In this document: positions 10,870 to 22,868 of the stretch, in pieces
How the letters are laid out: the number at the start of each line of letters is the position of its first letter
Numbering within the stretch: the first letter of the stretch is position 1
Notes under the pieces: generated by a model
Seen by the model: the letters and a program-made list of their open reading frames with translations, nothing else
What the model was told of the DNA's origin: nothing
Database searches by the model: none
Program-made: the position numbers and the translations under genes
NCBI GenBank assembly: GCA_907165135.1
Contig: OU015566.1
Coordinates: 2,792,501 to 2,856,500, forward strand
DNA length: 64,000 bases
Source of the DNA: Oikopleura dioica
Taxonomy: Eukaryota > Chordata > Appendicularia > Copelata > Oikopleuridae
Direction of reading: 5' to 3'

Positions 10870-11784
10870 AAGCCATCGAAATTCAAAGTTCTTATCATGT
10901 CAAATAAATTGATCAAATGAACTCATCTAGATGTTTAAAGAGAATTTCGGTAATCATCAAGTTATAGTTTTGTGATGTTTTCGAGTGATTAATTAGAAAA
11001 TAGATTTTATTAATGGCCCGGCTCTGTCTTTTATTGATATTTAAAAGCAAGTCCAACGGAAAATAGGTCGATGTTCGCAAATTCTTTATTTTATTTGTGT
11101 CTACTCTTCAAGTGACAAAATGAAAAGGTCGAGTTTTCAAGCAAAAATCACAACGTCTCCACTCATTTGAACGGTTTATTTTCCTCATAATATGAGATGA
11201 ATATATTCTTCATAAATTATTAAAGTCAAAATAGAGGTTTTTTGGGGTCTTTATTTATATTTAATTTTAAAAGAGACGTTTTAAATTAAATTGAGTCAAA
11301 AACGTCTCTTCTTAGAAAAATACGATCAAATGAGTGTTTCAAATTCTCCGTGCGCAGATAAATTTCGCGAAAAATTTATATTTTCCGATATCGGACAGAG
11401 TGAACAGTTCACTCGAGTGAACAGTAAACAGGGGTTTTCGGCGGATTTCGGCCCCGAAAAATGTGTCATGCTTCTTCGTGCTCCCAAGAAAGAAACCTCC
11501 CAAAAGTAGCTCCCAATTTTTCTCCCGAAGATTTCGAATTCTGATTTCTGAGGTTCAAAACGCTTTTTAGACAATACTATTATTAAAAACGCGCCACGAA
11601 AGAAGACCGGAAGAAGCAACCACCACCGAGACGGAAGGTTAAAACCTTCTATGCCCGAACTTGTAATTACCTCGGTTGTCCCACGTTTCCGAGCATTACC
11701 GTGAAACTTTTACGGTTTTAGATTCCCACTCGCAATGGTTTTTGTCGTAATTATGCAAAATGTTCTAGAAACGAAAGAAAGGGT
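10870..11784. other. Intergenic stretch, nothing recognised
   Basis: AT-rich, with no supported gene. The short open frames at 11291-11619 on either strand show no domain or exon signals. Confidence 0.5.
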
Positions 11785-12421
11785 GACATAGTTAGGCTCC
11801 ACGCTTAAAAAACGCTCGATTTTTTAACGCCTGATATTCAGGGTTTTTATTCTTTAGAATAGTTAAACATGTTCCAAGGAACAAAAAATTGTATTATGAC
11901 GAAATTGTCAGGTCACGTGATGACCCTTAAAAATGGCCGAAAAGTGTCAAAAATCGGCCATTTTTGGTTTTTTGATCACATGACCCTCCACAAGCAGTTT
12001 TTTCTTTTTTATATATTTTCTGAAAGAGGATCGAATACTCTTTCGATACATATTGGTCTCGACCCTGCCAATTGATATCTCGACCCTTTTTCGAAGGGTT
12101 GAAAGTATTAAAACACTGTTTTTTTTGGATTTTTTTTTAAAAAAAGCTATATTTATCACATTAGTATGAAACCCGGTTAAACTTTCAATTATCGGCCGGT
12201 TATGGTCGGATTCGGCCGGAGGACCCTCTGGAGGACCCCTGTGGTTGAAAACAAATTGGTGGAAGACTAATTTCATTTACATTTGAATATCTTTACTCTT
12301 ATCTTGAAAATTGGCCTTTTAGGGTCAGTTGTGACCGGAGGACCTCGTGGAGGACCTCCCTGGTTGAAAACAAATTGATGGAAGACCAATAAATAAAATC
12401 TTTTTTGAAAGTTTATTCAGT

Positions 12422-14820
12422 TTATTCATTCGGGATGATACAGGAGTCTGCAGCTACACAATTCAGAATATCTAATTTCGGACGCTTGTAATAGCAATGA
12501 TCCAGTCTATCAGCATATCCACAATCATAAGCGTTTTTTATAAAAGGTGAGACAATGTAAGAATTTCCAAAAACAAGCAATGTTGATTGACTGTCGAAAA
12601 ACTTTTCTTCAGTTGGTACTCTAACAGATTTCGAGAATGACAATAAAGGCATAGGATAGCATGGCCAACTCTGACAAGGTTCATCTTCATGAAAAACATT
12701 TTTTTGAATTTCCAATGCCAAAAATAGTTCCCCAACTTTGTTGTTTCGCTCAATCACAATTGTCGCATATTTATTGTATAAATAAACTGACGATGGATAT
12801 GACAAAGAAATTCCTGTTTTCTTTCCGTGATTGTTGATCCAAAACAGAACAATTTCAAAATCCATATTTGCCTTTCTGAAAACAATCTCGTATTTTTGAA
12901 TTTCACTATCATTTTCCCGATCTTTATTGTATGATAGGCTCAATATTTTTTGTCCGTTTTCATCTTTGGGCTCATCTATTAAAATCTTTATAAATACGAT
13001 TTTTATTTTTCTTACCAAGAAAAACAAGAAGTGATATCAATTTGAGATTCCGAAGATCAACAAATAAATTTTCCTCACCAAACCAGCGATTCCAGCTTCT
13101 CCTTGATATTCTTCTTCATGTCTTATCGGAATAGTATAAATATAAGGTGGATGCTTTGTCTCGTCAGTAATTTTGCAACGTAAATTTGATTTCAATCGAC
13201 TTTTCGGATTCTCATAGTCAATTGACACGATGATTTCTTCTCCACGAAAGGAAAATTTGTTAAGAGTTACAGTATTTGAAATAGATGAAGGTTCTTCAAT
13301 GGAAGTATCATGAAGTTTACCAATTTTCAATCTTTAAATCGGTTGATAAAAATCATCCTTTTATAAGCATACCTAAATTCATTTGTTTTGATATATCGTG
13401 AAGGCTCTAACAGGTTATCAACGTGAACAGCTTCGCTATTGAATTCGTGTTGGAATTGAATCTTTCCAGTTATTAAACCAGCTGAGAGTATTCCGTAATA
13501 TCGTCGTATTTCCAATCTCATTGAATCGCCAATAATATAGCCACTTGTTTCCAATTGAATCGAAAATATTTTGGAATCTTTCTGCGGTGAATAATAAATC
13601 CAAACTTTTGAATTTTCCATTTTCGCCCCGAGCCTGGCTTTTCCAGTTTCCTCCCTATCAAAACACATCTATTTGAAAATATGGATAGACTTCGGAATAG
13701 GGAGGCAACCGGAAACTCCACTGTAAGTCGAACGATGTTGACCCCTTGGATCCTTTTCATCGGAATATGTGTCTTTATCGGGTTGAACTAAAGTGAATAA
13801 GTCTTTGCAAAGAAGATTCACTGTATCTTTTGGATGTTCTGATTCGCCAATTGTTTGAACCGGATTCGTGCCAGGGGCATTAACTGTATTATCAGGGCTT
13901 TCGTTACTGATTGTTTCATCCTGGTTATCAATATTGATTGTTTCATCACCATTCTGGGCAGGGTTGGATATTTTGATTTAAACTCCTCATTTCAACCCCA
14001 TTCGGCCATCCTGATTGGTTGAGAACAGAAATTTCAGGGTTTGAAATGAGGTTTAAAATCAAAATATCCACCCCTGATTCTGGGTAATGTCAAGATCGGA
14101 ATCAATATCATCTTCAGTGGTGATGTCGATCTTTTGAGAACAAGTTGGTGTAATAGTAAGCTGGCCACAATCAGAACCGTCAATTTGATTGCTTGTAAAT
14201 TCAATCGCGGCTTTTAATTGCACATGGAAGATAATCGGATGCAGAAGGATGGTTGCAGTTGGCCGTTATTGAATAAGAACGTGAATCAGGACAGGAGACT
14301 TAAATTTTGCATTTTCAGGATTCTTATTAAATATGATACCCGAAACAGAAGCGCCACCATTACTTCCGTCAACAAATTCCATAATACAGGATCTTTTTCT
14401 GTTTTCTCGCTTTCGGATTACCCCGAAATAAGTTGGCTCAGATTTGTGAACAGTACCAGCTTTTTTCAAGAGCCTCAGAGCGTAGGTTTTGATGAAAGCA
14501 AATTTTTCAGATGTCCAACGATCGCCTTCTCGAAGGACGCATGTATTGCGTTCACTTTCGGACCAAATTTTATTTGTTCTTGTATTTTTCTCTATCCATT
14601 CGACGATATCATCAATATATTTTTTCGTTAATCTGTCCCAGCTCCGTAACTTGCTCTTTCCCATCCCTGGATTAGCATAATAAAATTCTTTGAGTTCATC
14701 AGTTCCGGGTCCATCGTAAACACGTATAAGAGTGTTTAATAAAATGCCAAAACAGGGCAAATCTTCTTGGGCTTTTGATTTTCGATTCAAAAAATAAAGC
14801 AAAAACAAAAGCACTCTCAT
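12422..14820 (-). CDS. Multi-exon secreted-type protein carried inside the long-TIR element
   Basis: Start chosen at MRVLLFLLYFL (14820), a plausible signal peptide. An upstream in-frame Met at 14904 also exists. Downstream segments in one direction: 14820-14300 (Lys/Arg-rich, Cys at CILNTL-like start), 14215-13690 (Thr/Asp/Asn-rich, acidic), 13668-13372, 13328-13074 and 13000-12422, ending CVAADSCIIPNE. The join 13372 to 13328 is a canonical GT-AG intron with matching phase. The later parts look beta-rich with several Cys. I recognise no family. The acidic exon is interrupted by an hAT-like MITE (13959-14076). Exon limits other than those named are approximate. Confidence 0.5.
13959..14076. 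mobile_element. 118-bp hAT-like MITE inserted in a coding exon
   Basis: Ends CAGGGTTGGATATTTTGAT and ATCAAAATATCCACCCCTG, flanked by direct 8-mers ATTCTGGG (13951-13958 and 14077-14084). On the minus strand the two sides belong to one continuous reading frame once the insertion is ignored. It may now behave as an intron (see findings). Confidence 0.85.
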
Positions 14821-15917
14821 TTTCTCTTTAGGCTTGTAAGTGAGCTTTCTCAGTCTTTTCTCTATGCGCCACGCCGGCACCACTCCCCTCACGTACAGGG
14901 TCACGTTCAGTTTGAAGTGTAAATGATTCTTTTCGGAAATTTTTTTTTCTTATTTCACCATATCTTCCAAGAGTTTGTTTTCAAGCAAATATTCTCCGGA
15001 AGTCCTCTTTTAAGATGGCCAATAAGAATCGAGTTCTTGCTCATTTTTGCCAAATAAAAGAATAATTTTAATATTCTTCCAGCAAGTTGTCTTCCACCCA
15101 CGGGGTCCTCCAAGGGGTCCTCCGGCCATAACCGACCAAAAGTGGCCAACTTACAAAAAGAAATATGTTGTTTTATTAAAAAAGCCCCAATATTGTTTTT
15201 CATTTAAAACGTCACCAAAAACGCTGTTTTTAAACTTTCAACCCTTCAAAAAAGGGTTGAGATATCAATTGGCAGGGTCGAGACCTATATGTTTTGAAAG
15301 AGAATTCGATGCTCTTTCAGAAAATATATAAAGATCGAAAATAACTTGCTGTGGAGGGGGTCATGTGACAAAAAAACTAAAAATGGCCGATTTTTGACAC
15401 TTTAGGGCCAATTTTAACCCAATTCCCATCGAGATGAGATGTTCACGTAATGGAACAAAATGTTCCTTATAGTCATACAATTAATAATTAAGGGTCAAAA
15501 CACGTGATATCACGTGTTTTTTCGACCCGATTTTTTAAGCGTGGAGCCTAGACATAGTTCAAAACATTCGATTTCAAATAATCGCATCACCTCATTTTCT
15601 ATAATATTTGCACTTCGAACAGACGAGCTTGAAAAGCAAACTAAACGCCTTAGCCTTTGGGCTTTTATTTTTTTGGGTACTTTTTCGAAACAAAAAAAAG
15701 ACCAGGAAAGAAGAAATGCCGGAAATGATAAGAGACAGAGTAAATGAAGTTCTGGAGGAGAATGACTCATCAAGGAACTGTTCGAAAAAGGTTGAAGAAA
15801 GTGATTTTTCGATTTTTTTTTTCAAGAATTTTCGACGAAATTCATGATTTTTCGATACATAATTTTTGACTCATAAATAATCTAAAAATCATAAAAAACT
15901 ATTGGTATTTTATCTTC

Positions 15918-18900
15918 ATGTCCTCTTTTTCAATTTTTCGATCCGAAAATTCGAAAATTTTTCGAACGTCAAAAAGCGTTATCCTGTCAACAGCCCTATC
16001 TTCCTACGCTATCTGGAAGCTGTACACCTGGGTCTATCACCACGAGCTATCCCTGTCGCAAAGATTGAGACTTGGTTTCTTCGAGTTTGTCAAATCGCTG
16101 CCGATCATCAGCGGAAAAGTGAAAGAACAGGTCGACGCGGAGAAAGCTGAGATGGCTAAGAACCTCACCACCGCCGCTGACAAGTGGATCAGGATTGATT
16201 AGAGACGAATCGTGTTTGTCGTTGCATAACTTCCAATTTCAAGGAGCTTTTCTCTATTTTAAGTGTCTTAGATACCACCTAGCCAATAGATTTCGATTTA
16301 CTAATATCAGGATTTACCCACGTTCATTTTTCGTCTTATCTTATCGCTCGGCGGGGGGCGTCAATAAGCTTAATTTTCCGCTGATAAAAAAGTATTTGTC
16401 GAGGGCAGCACTTTTCAAATCGGATATTCTTAGAGCCGAAAAATTCGTCTAAAAATCAAAAAAGTCAAATTCCAGCTGACGAAATGAAGGACGAAGACCT
16501 CATCAAACTGATGAAAGAATACATCGATTACGACAAAATCGACTGGCGAGGCGGCCGTCTTTCCGGCACCACTTTCGAGAGCAACGCCGAAATCACGAAA
16601 TTATGCGCCCTGATCTACCCCCAGTTCATGCTGCAGAATCCACTCCACGCAGATTTACATAAAGGACTTCGGAAAATTGAGGCTGAAGCGCTTTCCCAAG
16701 TTTTGAATTTGTACAACGCCCCGAAAACCGGCTGTGCGCTGATGACTGGAGGCGGAAGTGAGAGGTAAGAAACAGTAAGGGAGTCGAAATTCTAAGTCTG
16801 AAATTCTAGCCTCGGTTTGGCAGTTCTCGCCGCTCGAAATCGCGCCCATTCGCGCGGAATCCGCTGGCCCGAAGTGATCATGTGTCGAACCGCTCACTCA
16901 AGCATTGACAAAGCCTGTCACTATTTCAGAATAAAGCTGATCAAGGTTAGACGCGACCTTCGAACCAGCTCACATTATTTTCTGAAAGGTTGATTATGAC
17001 TACTCGAGTTGGACAGCAAATGTGAAGCAAATGGCGGCGCAAATTAACCGCAACACATGTCTCATCATCGCCAGCGCGCCGGATTATCCACACGGGCTTA
17101 TCGACGATATCCAAGCTATCTCCACGTGTAAGTACTGCTATTCCAGTGAAATTTTGAGTTTTGAAATCTTTTCAAAAATCTCTTCATTTCACAAATCGGA
17201 AATTTTCGACCAATCAGATTTGCGTATTTTATCGGTTGTCCAATCAGATTTGAGATTCTTTTTCTGAATTTCACAGCCCAATAGAAAAGCTCCCTGTCAA
17301 TTGAACAGATCATTAATAGAAATATTGAGTATTTTCGGAAAAAGCAGAATTGTGTTTTCGTCCAACTCAATAATCAAATCCAGTTGTCCTCACTTATAAA
17401 ACTAAGTGGATAGTTGCCAAAATAACTAATCAACTCAATAATTCCATTTTCGACCCTTAGTAATGGGATCTCTTTTTCACCAAAGCAAGACTTTTGTTTT
17501 GATTATAAATTGCAGGAAAATTGCTTCTACGTGGCTTATCACTATCGTTAAGCCAATCTCTTCACCTTGATTTTCTCCTTTGGTTACACTCTGATTTCTT
17601 GAGCTCGAGAATTCAGCGGTCTTTATAGAAAAATGGCAATTGGTATGAGCATGAAAATTGCTAATATTTACTTCGAAATAGCTCAATTCTCAATTAAACC
17701 CCTTCTTGCGGTCTTGTTTTTTGGTGTTTTTGGGTAAAGAAAATATTACGGAATTTATTTGATAATTGCATGTTGGAATTTTGTTTAATCGTCAGTCAGA
17801 CCTACCAAATACGTAGAAAAAGGACACATGTGTTTTTTTTTAAATTTTATTAAAAAATGTCTATTGAAATTTCAAATTGCATCATTTCTAGAATAATGAT
17901 GACAACGGTTCAGTTTGCTGCAGATGGAAAAAAAATTATGGGTTGTTAGCTTCCCAAGCGGCCAAAAAGGCGGCCTTGTTGAAGGATCGCGATCTCAATC
18001 CGAGCCTCTGGGACTCTTCCTTTGATTTCTTCTTGGCATCTCTGAGCGCGCCCTTCTTTTTCTGTTTTCTGTCCTTCTTCTTCTGCTTGTCGGCCTTCTT
18101 CGAGTCCTTGTCTTTTTGCTTCTTGTCCTTTTTCACCTTCTTGTCTTCCTTTTTCTTATTTTTCTTCTCGTCCTTATCTTTCTTATCGGCCTTTTTCTTG
18201 TCTTTTTTGTTTTCTGGAAATTATTTTTTGATTTTATTTTCAAAAATTATTTTTTACCTCGGTCCTTTTTCTTTTGGTCTTTTTCGGCCTTTTTGCCCTC
18301 CTTTTTGTCTTCTTTTTCGGCCTTCTTTTTATCCCTTTTGCCCTTCTTGTCCTTCTTGTCATTCTTGGCAGGCTTGTCTTCCTTGGTTGGTCGTTTTCCT
18401 CGCTCTTCTGAGTCGTCCATGGAGCCCATAGTTCGCTCGATCGCGTAGACTTTTTCGTAGACGGGTTCATCTAAAGTTAGCCCTTTAGTTTCCCGAGGAA
18501 GGACAAGGTCTTACGGTAAATTGGTTCAGGAACAGGTTCCTCTTCTCTCCTAGTTCTAGCGAGCTGGAGAGCGCTAGAAGCAGCAACAAAGATCGTCAAT
18601 CCGGAAAAAAGTCTCATCTTATCGATTTGATTTTTGAGTCTGGACGAAATTCAGTGGGATAAGTTTATATAGGAACAATAACGATTGAACGTAAACAAAT
18701 AAAGATGCGTTGGGCAGCTTGCCACGTATTTTATTCTGAGTCGGAAAAATGTATAAAGAAAATCGGTCAGCCAAGACGTAAATTTGCGGCTTCTCGAGAA
18801 AATTCGAGTTTCCAAACTTTCTATAATTTTGCGCAATGAACATCAGAAAATGGCTAATTCAGTGGCCAAGAAAAACAACATTCCTTGTCACGTGGACGCC

Positions 18901-20235
18901 TGCATGGGTGGATTCCTCCTCCCTTTCGCCGAGGAAGCTGGTTTCCCGCTCCCTCTGTTCGACTTCCGGTAAATATTATCATAACAATGACAACCGAAAA
19001 TTGAATTTCTAGCCTCCCTGGCGTCACTTCTATTTCTGCCGACATTCACAAATATGGCTGCTCTCCCAAAGGAACAGCTCGATAATTCATCTTCTTATTC
19101 ATTAATTGGTAGTTGATCGCTTCCTTCGAACTCGGTAAAAAGGCGCCTCAGTACTGATGTTCCGAAATCGGGAGCTGCGCTCGCACGCGATTTACACGTG
19201 CACAGATTGGTGCGGCGGAGTCTACGCTACTCCCACTTATCAAGGAGCGGTTCGGAAATAAAAATATTTTTATTTGTCGTTACGAGCATTTTTATCAGGT
19301 TTTAATTATATTGAACTCTGATAAAGCAGAAGCATAATTTATGAGTCATGATTATGAGTCATAAAATATGAGTTATATTTTATGACTCATGAATAAATTA
19401 TGAGTCATTATTTTTGAACCTGGAAAATCTAATTATTTTAATAAAAAAAAATAATTTCAATTTTTGCGAACGAAAAATTTCCAATCCGTCAAAGGCTCCC
19501 GCTCAGGAGGCAATATTGCCTGCGCCTGGGGCGTGATGAACCTCTTGGGAAGAGAAGGATACGTCGAGCGAGCGAAGAGAGTGATCGGATCCGCGCATAA
19601 ATTGCGCGACGCTGCGCGAAATATTCACGGCATCGAGGTTGTCGGAAACCCTCAGGAACATGCTGACACTTTGTCGCGCTAGAATCTTATTTTAGAAAGT
19701 AACGAGTTGTGGAAGCATGGATTAAGCTCTGCATCGTGGCTTTTACGTCGAAATCATTTGATATTTATGCGATTTTGTCTAAAATGCGCGAAAAAGGATG
19801 GACAATGGGAGGAATGCAATTCCCGCCAGCCGTGCATTTTGATATTACTCCTCTGCCAGGGATCTTAAAGCGGAATGAATTGCTCCTACGTGGAACAAAA
19901 ATAGAGATCCTCGATAAAAGAACACGCAGCCGGGAGTAATGGACCAGTTCATTTCCGACCTGCGCGAAGTAGTTTCCGTCCTGGTCGGTCTCGGCGGCGC
20001 CGCAGCCGCAGAAGGAGCTGCCGCAATTTATGGAAAGGCTGCGGTAAGCGCAAATGATTGATAACAATTTTTTCTCTCAATCGCCGGATTTGGACGTTGG
20101 GGGAACATCATGTCGCGGGGTACATCAACTCTCACGTGTTCTTTCTTTTAGGCTATTCCTGATCGATCGATTGTTGGAGAACTGGCCTCGTTTTTTGTCG
20201 AGAATAATTTGACTATTCCAAAATCTCATCAGTGA
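15918..20235 (+). CDS. SGPL1: Sphingosine-1-phosphate lyase
   Basis: PLP enzyme of the ER membrane that cleaves sphingosine-1-phosphate to phosphoethanolamine and hexadecenal. The first exon has a hydrophobic N-terminal segment ([18 protein letters not shown]). Exon 16476-16764 has [19 protein letters not shown] and TGGGSES. Exons 16810-16945 and 16989-17127 follow. The exon near 18850 has [13 protein letters not shown]. Exon 19013-19080 has [14 protein letters not shown] with the PLP-binding lysine. Exon 19495-19655 has [13 protein letters not shown]; exon 19727-19859 has [11 protein letters not shown]; exons 19937-20043 and 20152-20235 end the protein. Canonical introns alternate with GA-AG introns (19081-19151, 19245-19494, 19656-19726) and a GG-AG intron (19860-19936), each restoring the family sequence in phase. 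The first intron also lacks a usable GT donor. The junction from 17127 to the 18850 exon is unresolved by one codon. All catalytic parts appear present. Confidence 0.9.
17936..18617 (-). CDS. Secreted Lys-rich basic protein nested in the SGPL1 intron
   Basis: Exons 18617-18515, 18470-18258 and 18213-17936 (minus strand), joined by canonical introns of 44 bp each in matching phase. It begins [18 protein letters not shown], a clear signal peptide, followed by a short acidic stretch (REEEPVPEP). Then about 130 residues of almost pure Lys/Asp/Glu low complexity follow, with KKDKK-type repeats, ending in [10 protein letters not shown]. It lies entirely within an intron of SGPL1 on the opposite strand. 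Function unknown; an extracellular matrix or house component is possible. Confidence 0.7.
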
Positions 20236-20255
20236 ATAAATGACTGTTTATTTAA

Positions 20256-20956
20256 GGGGGAGTATCACGGATTTGGAAAAGTCGGAATTTTGATAATATC
20301 TCTTTGGATTTTTAAAGCTCTGGTCTTGACTAACAAAAAAAATATGTATCACTTTTTTTGATTTCTTCGAAAAGTCCGTCAAAAACGACATTGAAAGTTG
20401 CCTAGCCGCGCCTATTGATATTCATCTGCGACGCTGTGGGTGTCGAAATTGTGTTCAGAATACTTTGTTTTTAAAATTTTTTGTAAAATTTACATTTTTA
20501 TGGGTTTTTAATGAATATTCTCACATAAAAACAGCAAGATATCTTCATTTTAGCAGCTTTCAATACTAATTGAATTCATGAAAATCTTCAAATTTGGAAT
20601 CATTTTTTCAAAAAAATTTTCGGTAAGAATTTTTTGGGTACACAAAATTTCCTCCAAAACAGCATTAGATAAGGGAATGATCTTCCTAAATCCACTGAGA
20701 ATTCCATGATCAGACTTAATTTTCTTAAGAAAATTTTTGTTCTGCGAGAGGCTAAAATCGCGACTTTTCAAAAACGGGTTTGACTCTTGGCTCTCTTCTG
20801 CGATACTCGATTGAGTTAATTGAAATTAAAAAAAACAGCACTAGATATTGGGCATATCTATCTACCACAGGCGGAATTTTAGCGTAAGCTAAGCTCACGT
20901 AGAAATGAGAGCTGATCTCCGACCCCCCTTTAGCCCAAAATCCGTGATACTCCCCC
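20256..20956. mobile_element. 701-bp TTAA-flanked inverted-repeat element
   Basis: Ends GGGGGAGTATCACGGATTT and AAATCCGTGATACTCCCCC, flanked by TTAA (20252-20255, 20957-20960). No coding capacity. It lies 20 bp downstream of the SGPL1 stop and may supply its 3' UTR. Confidence 0.8.
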
Positions 20957-20960
20957 TTAA

Positions 20961-21488
20961 TGTTCAAATGTATTTATACAGTTTAGTAGACATGGGGTTG
21001 CTAAAGGGTTCTCTCAGCCAATCAGAGACCAGTATTTTATCTATCAGCCAATCAAAGACGAGCTTTTGCCAAAAGTCTATTGATCAGGTGGTACAGAGTC
21101 GTATCTCATCAGCTGAGAAAAGTTCTTCTTATTTTCTTCAGAAACCATGGTCGTCTCCAGAAACGCTTTGAGATTTTTCGCATTGTTCGCCAAATTTTCA
21201 AATCGTTTTCGGAAAATGTATTTTCTCGTCAGATGAACTCCTTCAATGTAAGCGTTGATAGTATGCGTCATTCGAGAATTGGTAGGGTCTTTTCGTGGCT
21301 TTTCGAATTTCCGTTAAATATACACGTCACGAATCCTATGATTTTCCCGTTACTTTTTTGAGCCGAAAATAAACGTAAAAGTATAATCCCCGAACGCTTC
21401 AAATCCCCTGACGTGTTTTTCTTAAATATTTTTGTGTTGAAATAGCTACGAAAAAATGACCACAATTATTTTTTATTAACGGCCAATT
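20961..21488. other. Intergenic stretch between convergent SGPL1 and lipase genes
   Basis: No gene recognised. It contains two CCAATCA words (21019-21056) reminiscent of the CCAATCAG element family, without its inverted arms. Confidence 0.5.
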
Positions 21489-22450
21489 TTATAGCTCCAC
21501 CTTAGTTTTGCTCATAAAAGCGAAAGCCCTGCCGTAACAAATAAAATTCTGAGTCGATCCCTTGTCACAAGTATGGATGAGCAGTGACCCTCGCTTCATT
21601 GCTTTTGGAATCGGATCGTTTGGCATCACAACTCGTAGATGGTGATTTACCCTTTTTTCTGGCTCGTTTTGCTCTTGCTTTTGTTTTTTTGCGAGAAAAT
21701 GAGCCCGACCTTGTCTGGAAAAGATGCTTGAAAACGATATTTCCCGGTTTTGGCGACCCAAACGTCTCAACATTGATCCTAACATCTTCATAAACACGCG
21801 CCAGATAGCAACCAAATAAGGCGGCGACACCTGTTTAGATTTACATAAAATAATGCTAAAACATAATTTTCTTACCTCCGCCGAGAGAATGGCCAGTAAG
21901 AAGAATTTCGTCGACTTGATGTTTTGATTTAATTCGGTCCATGAACTCGAGAGCTTGATCTCTCAAGCCAACAAATTGTTGGTAAAAGCCTAAAAATCTT
22001 GAAATACACCGGTGTAAAAACCTGAGTCAGGGTCCTGACTAAGCGTTTATACGAAGCCGCGCGGAGCGGCTTTCTTTGAAAAGCTCTTGGTTGACCCTTA
22101 TTGAGGTCTTTTCTACACAGGTAACGAAACTGTGCGATTCTTATTTAGCATAATTTCTTTCTAAAAAGAATGAAACTGCCCGCGAAAAATACCTGCGTGA
22201 ACTTTGATCTTAGGATGCGTGTCGGCCTCTTCTTTAAATTTAACTTGCCACATTTTGAGATCTTGTGCCATGTCGCCAACTTCTGAAGTTCCACGAATGC
22301 TCAAAATTATCATTTTGCGCGGCGGTTTCAAACAGCCTGGAATTTCTTTTTCAATCGCGTAACAAATGTACGCGTCAGCACGCGACTTGTTGTGCCGAAT
22401 GTAGTCGTACTCCAGGTGGCTAAAATTTTTCATTAACTTATGAATCATAA
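21489..22450 (-). CDS. Class 3 lipase (alpha/beta hydrolase), 3' exons
   Basis: Minus strand. Exon 22450-22192 has MIILSIRGTSEVGDMAQDL and the HAG motif of lipase class 3. The exon around 22000-21890 ends EILLTGHSLGG with the nucleophile Ser. The next exon has ETFGSPKPGN (catalytic Asp region follows), and the last exon has VVMPNDPIPKAM and ends at 21489-21491. The GHSLGG and GSPKPGN joins are in phase. The join near 21690 fits only with a GG-AG intron or an unrecognised splice site. An inverted-repeat element (22013-22119) sits in one intron. The N-terminal part appears to continue at 40,190-40,450, with the 17-kb retroelement in the intervening intron. Confidence 0.8.
22013..22119. repeat. 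Short inverted-repeat element, family 'CCTGAGTCAGGG', copy 1
   Basis: Arms TGTAAAAACCTGAGTCAGGG and a diverged complement ending TTTTCTACACA. A small GC-rich hairpin lies in the centre. It sits in a lipase intron; a second copy is at 43566. Confidence 0.65.
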
Positions 22451-22508
22451 GTTATGATCGATTCGGAATCTGAAATGAGTTTTCATGAAAATATTTCTTG
22501 TTTTTTTA

Positions 22509-22801
22509 TAAGAAAAGAGAAAAAAGGTTAACTTAGGCGTAGTCGAAATTCTAGAGTATAACTTAGTTGTTTTGATTATGGTGGCCAGTTCCGAGCGTGA
22601 GTGTTGTTGAAATCAGGTGCGCGGGTCACGATATTTCTAGAACGCTCCTGAGGATGGGCCGCGCTAAAGCAAAAAGTGAAAAACACTTCATTCTGAATTT
22701 TCTCAGAGAGGCATCAACACCTCTCGGAAAATTTTCTCAAAAAGCGCTTGAAGCGGACCGGAATCCGAAAACAAGCAGCTAAGAAAGAGAATTTGAAAAT
22801 T
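22509..22801 (+). repeat. Split direct repeat A1
   Basis: 293 bp, identical by eye to 37503-37795. A 61-codon open frame inside both copies is a by-product of the repeat and shows no family. A1 probably contains the element's promoter and transcription start, by analogy with other YR retroelements. Confidence 0.9.
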
Positions 22802-22868
22802 TTTCCTCACGAATTGACGCTCTCTGGAAAACCCCTACTCAGTGTGACGTTTATTCCACACGAGGAAG

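Larger units (their letters stand above)
11793..15550. mobile_element. 3.76-kb element with about 480-bp terminal inverted repeats and 8-bp target duplication
   Basis: Ends start TAGGCTCCACGCTT and are flanked by the direct 8-mer GACATAGT (11785-11792 and 15551-15558). The left arm (11793 to about 12275) and right arm (about 15068 to 15550) are diverged inverted copies sharing long stretches, including the segment reading CTCGACCCTGCCAATTGATA. No transposase was recognised; the interior is a minus-strand multi-exon gene. Long inverted repeats with roughly 8-11-bp duplications suggest a Mutator-like (MULE) element carrying cargo. The superfamily is inference. Confidence 0.75.

Noticed and set aside
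11793-15550. LTR retrotransposon
   Set aside because: The long terminal copies are inverted, not direct, and there is no RT or gag.
22597-22782. 61-codon frame present twice (also 37591-37776)
   Set aside because: It is duplicated only because it lies in the A repeats; no splice, domain or start context supports it as a gene.
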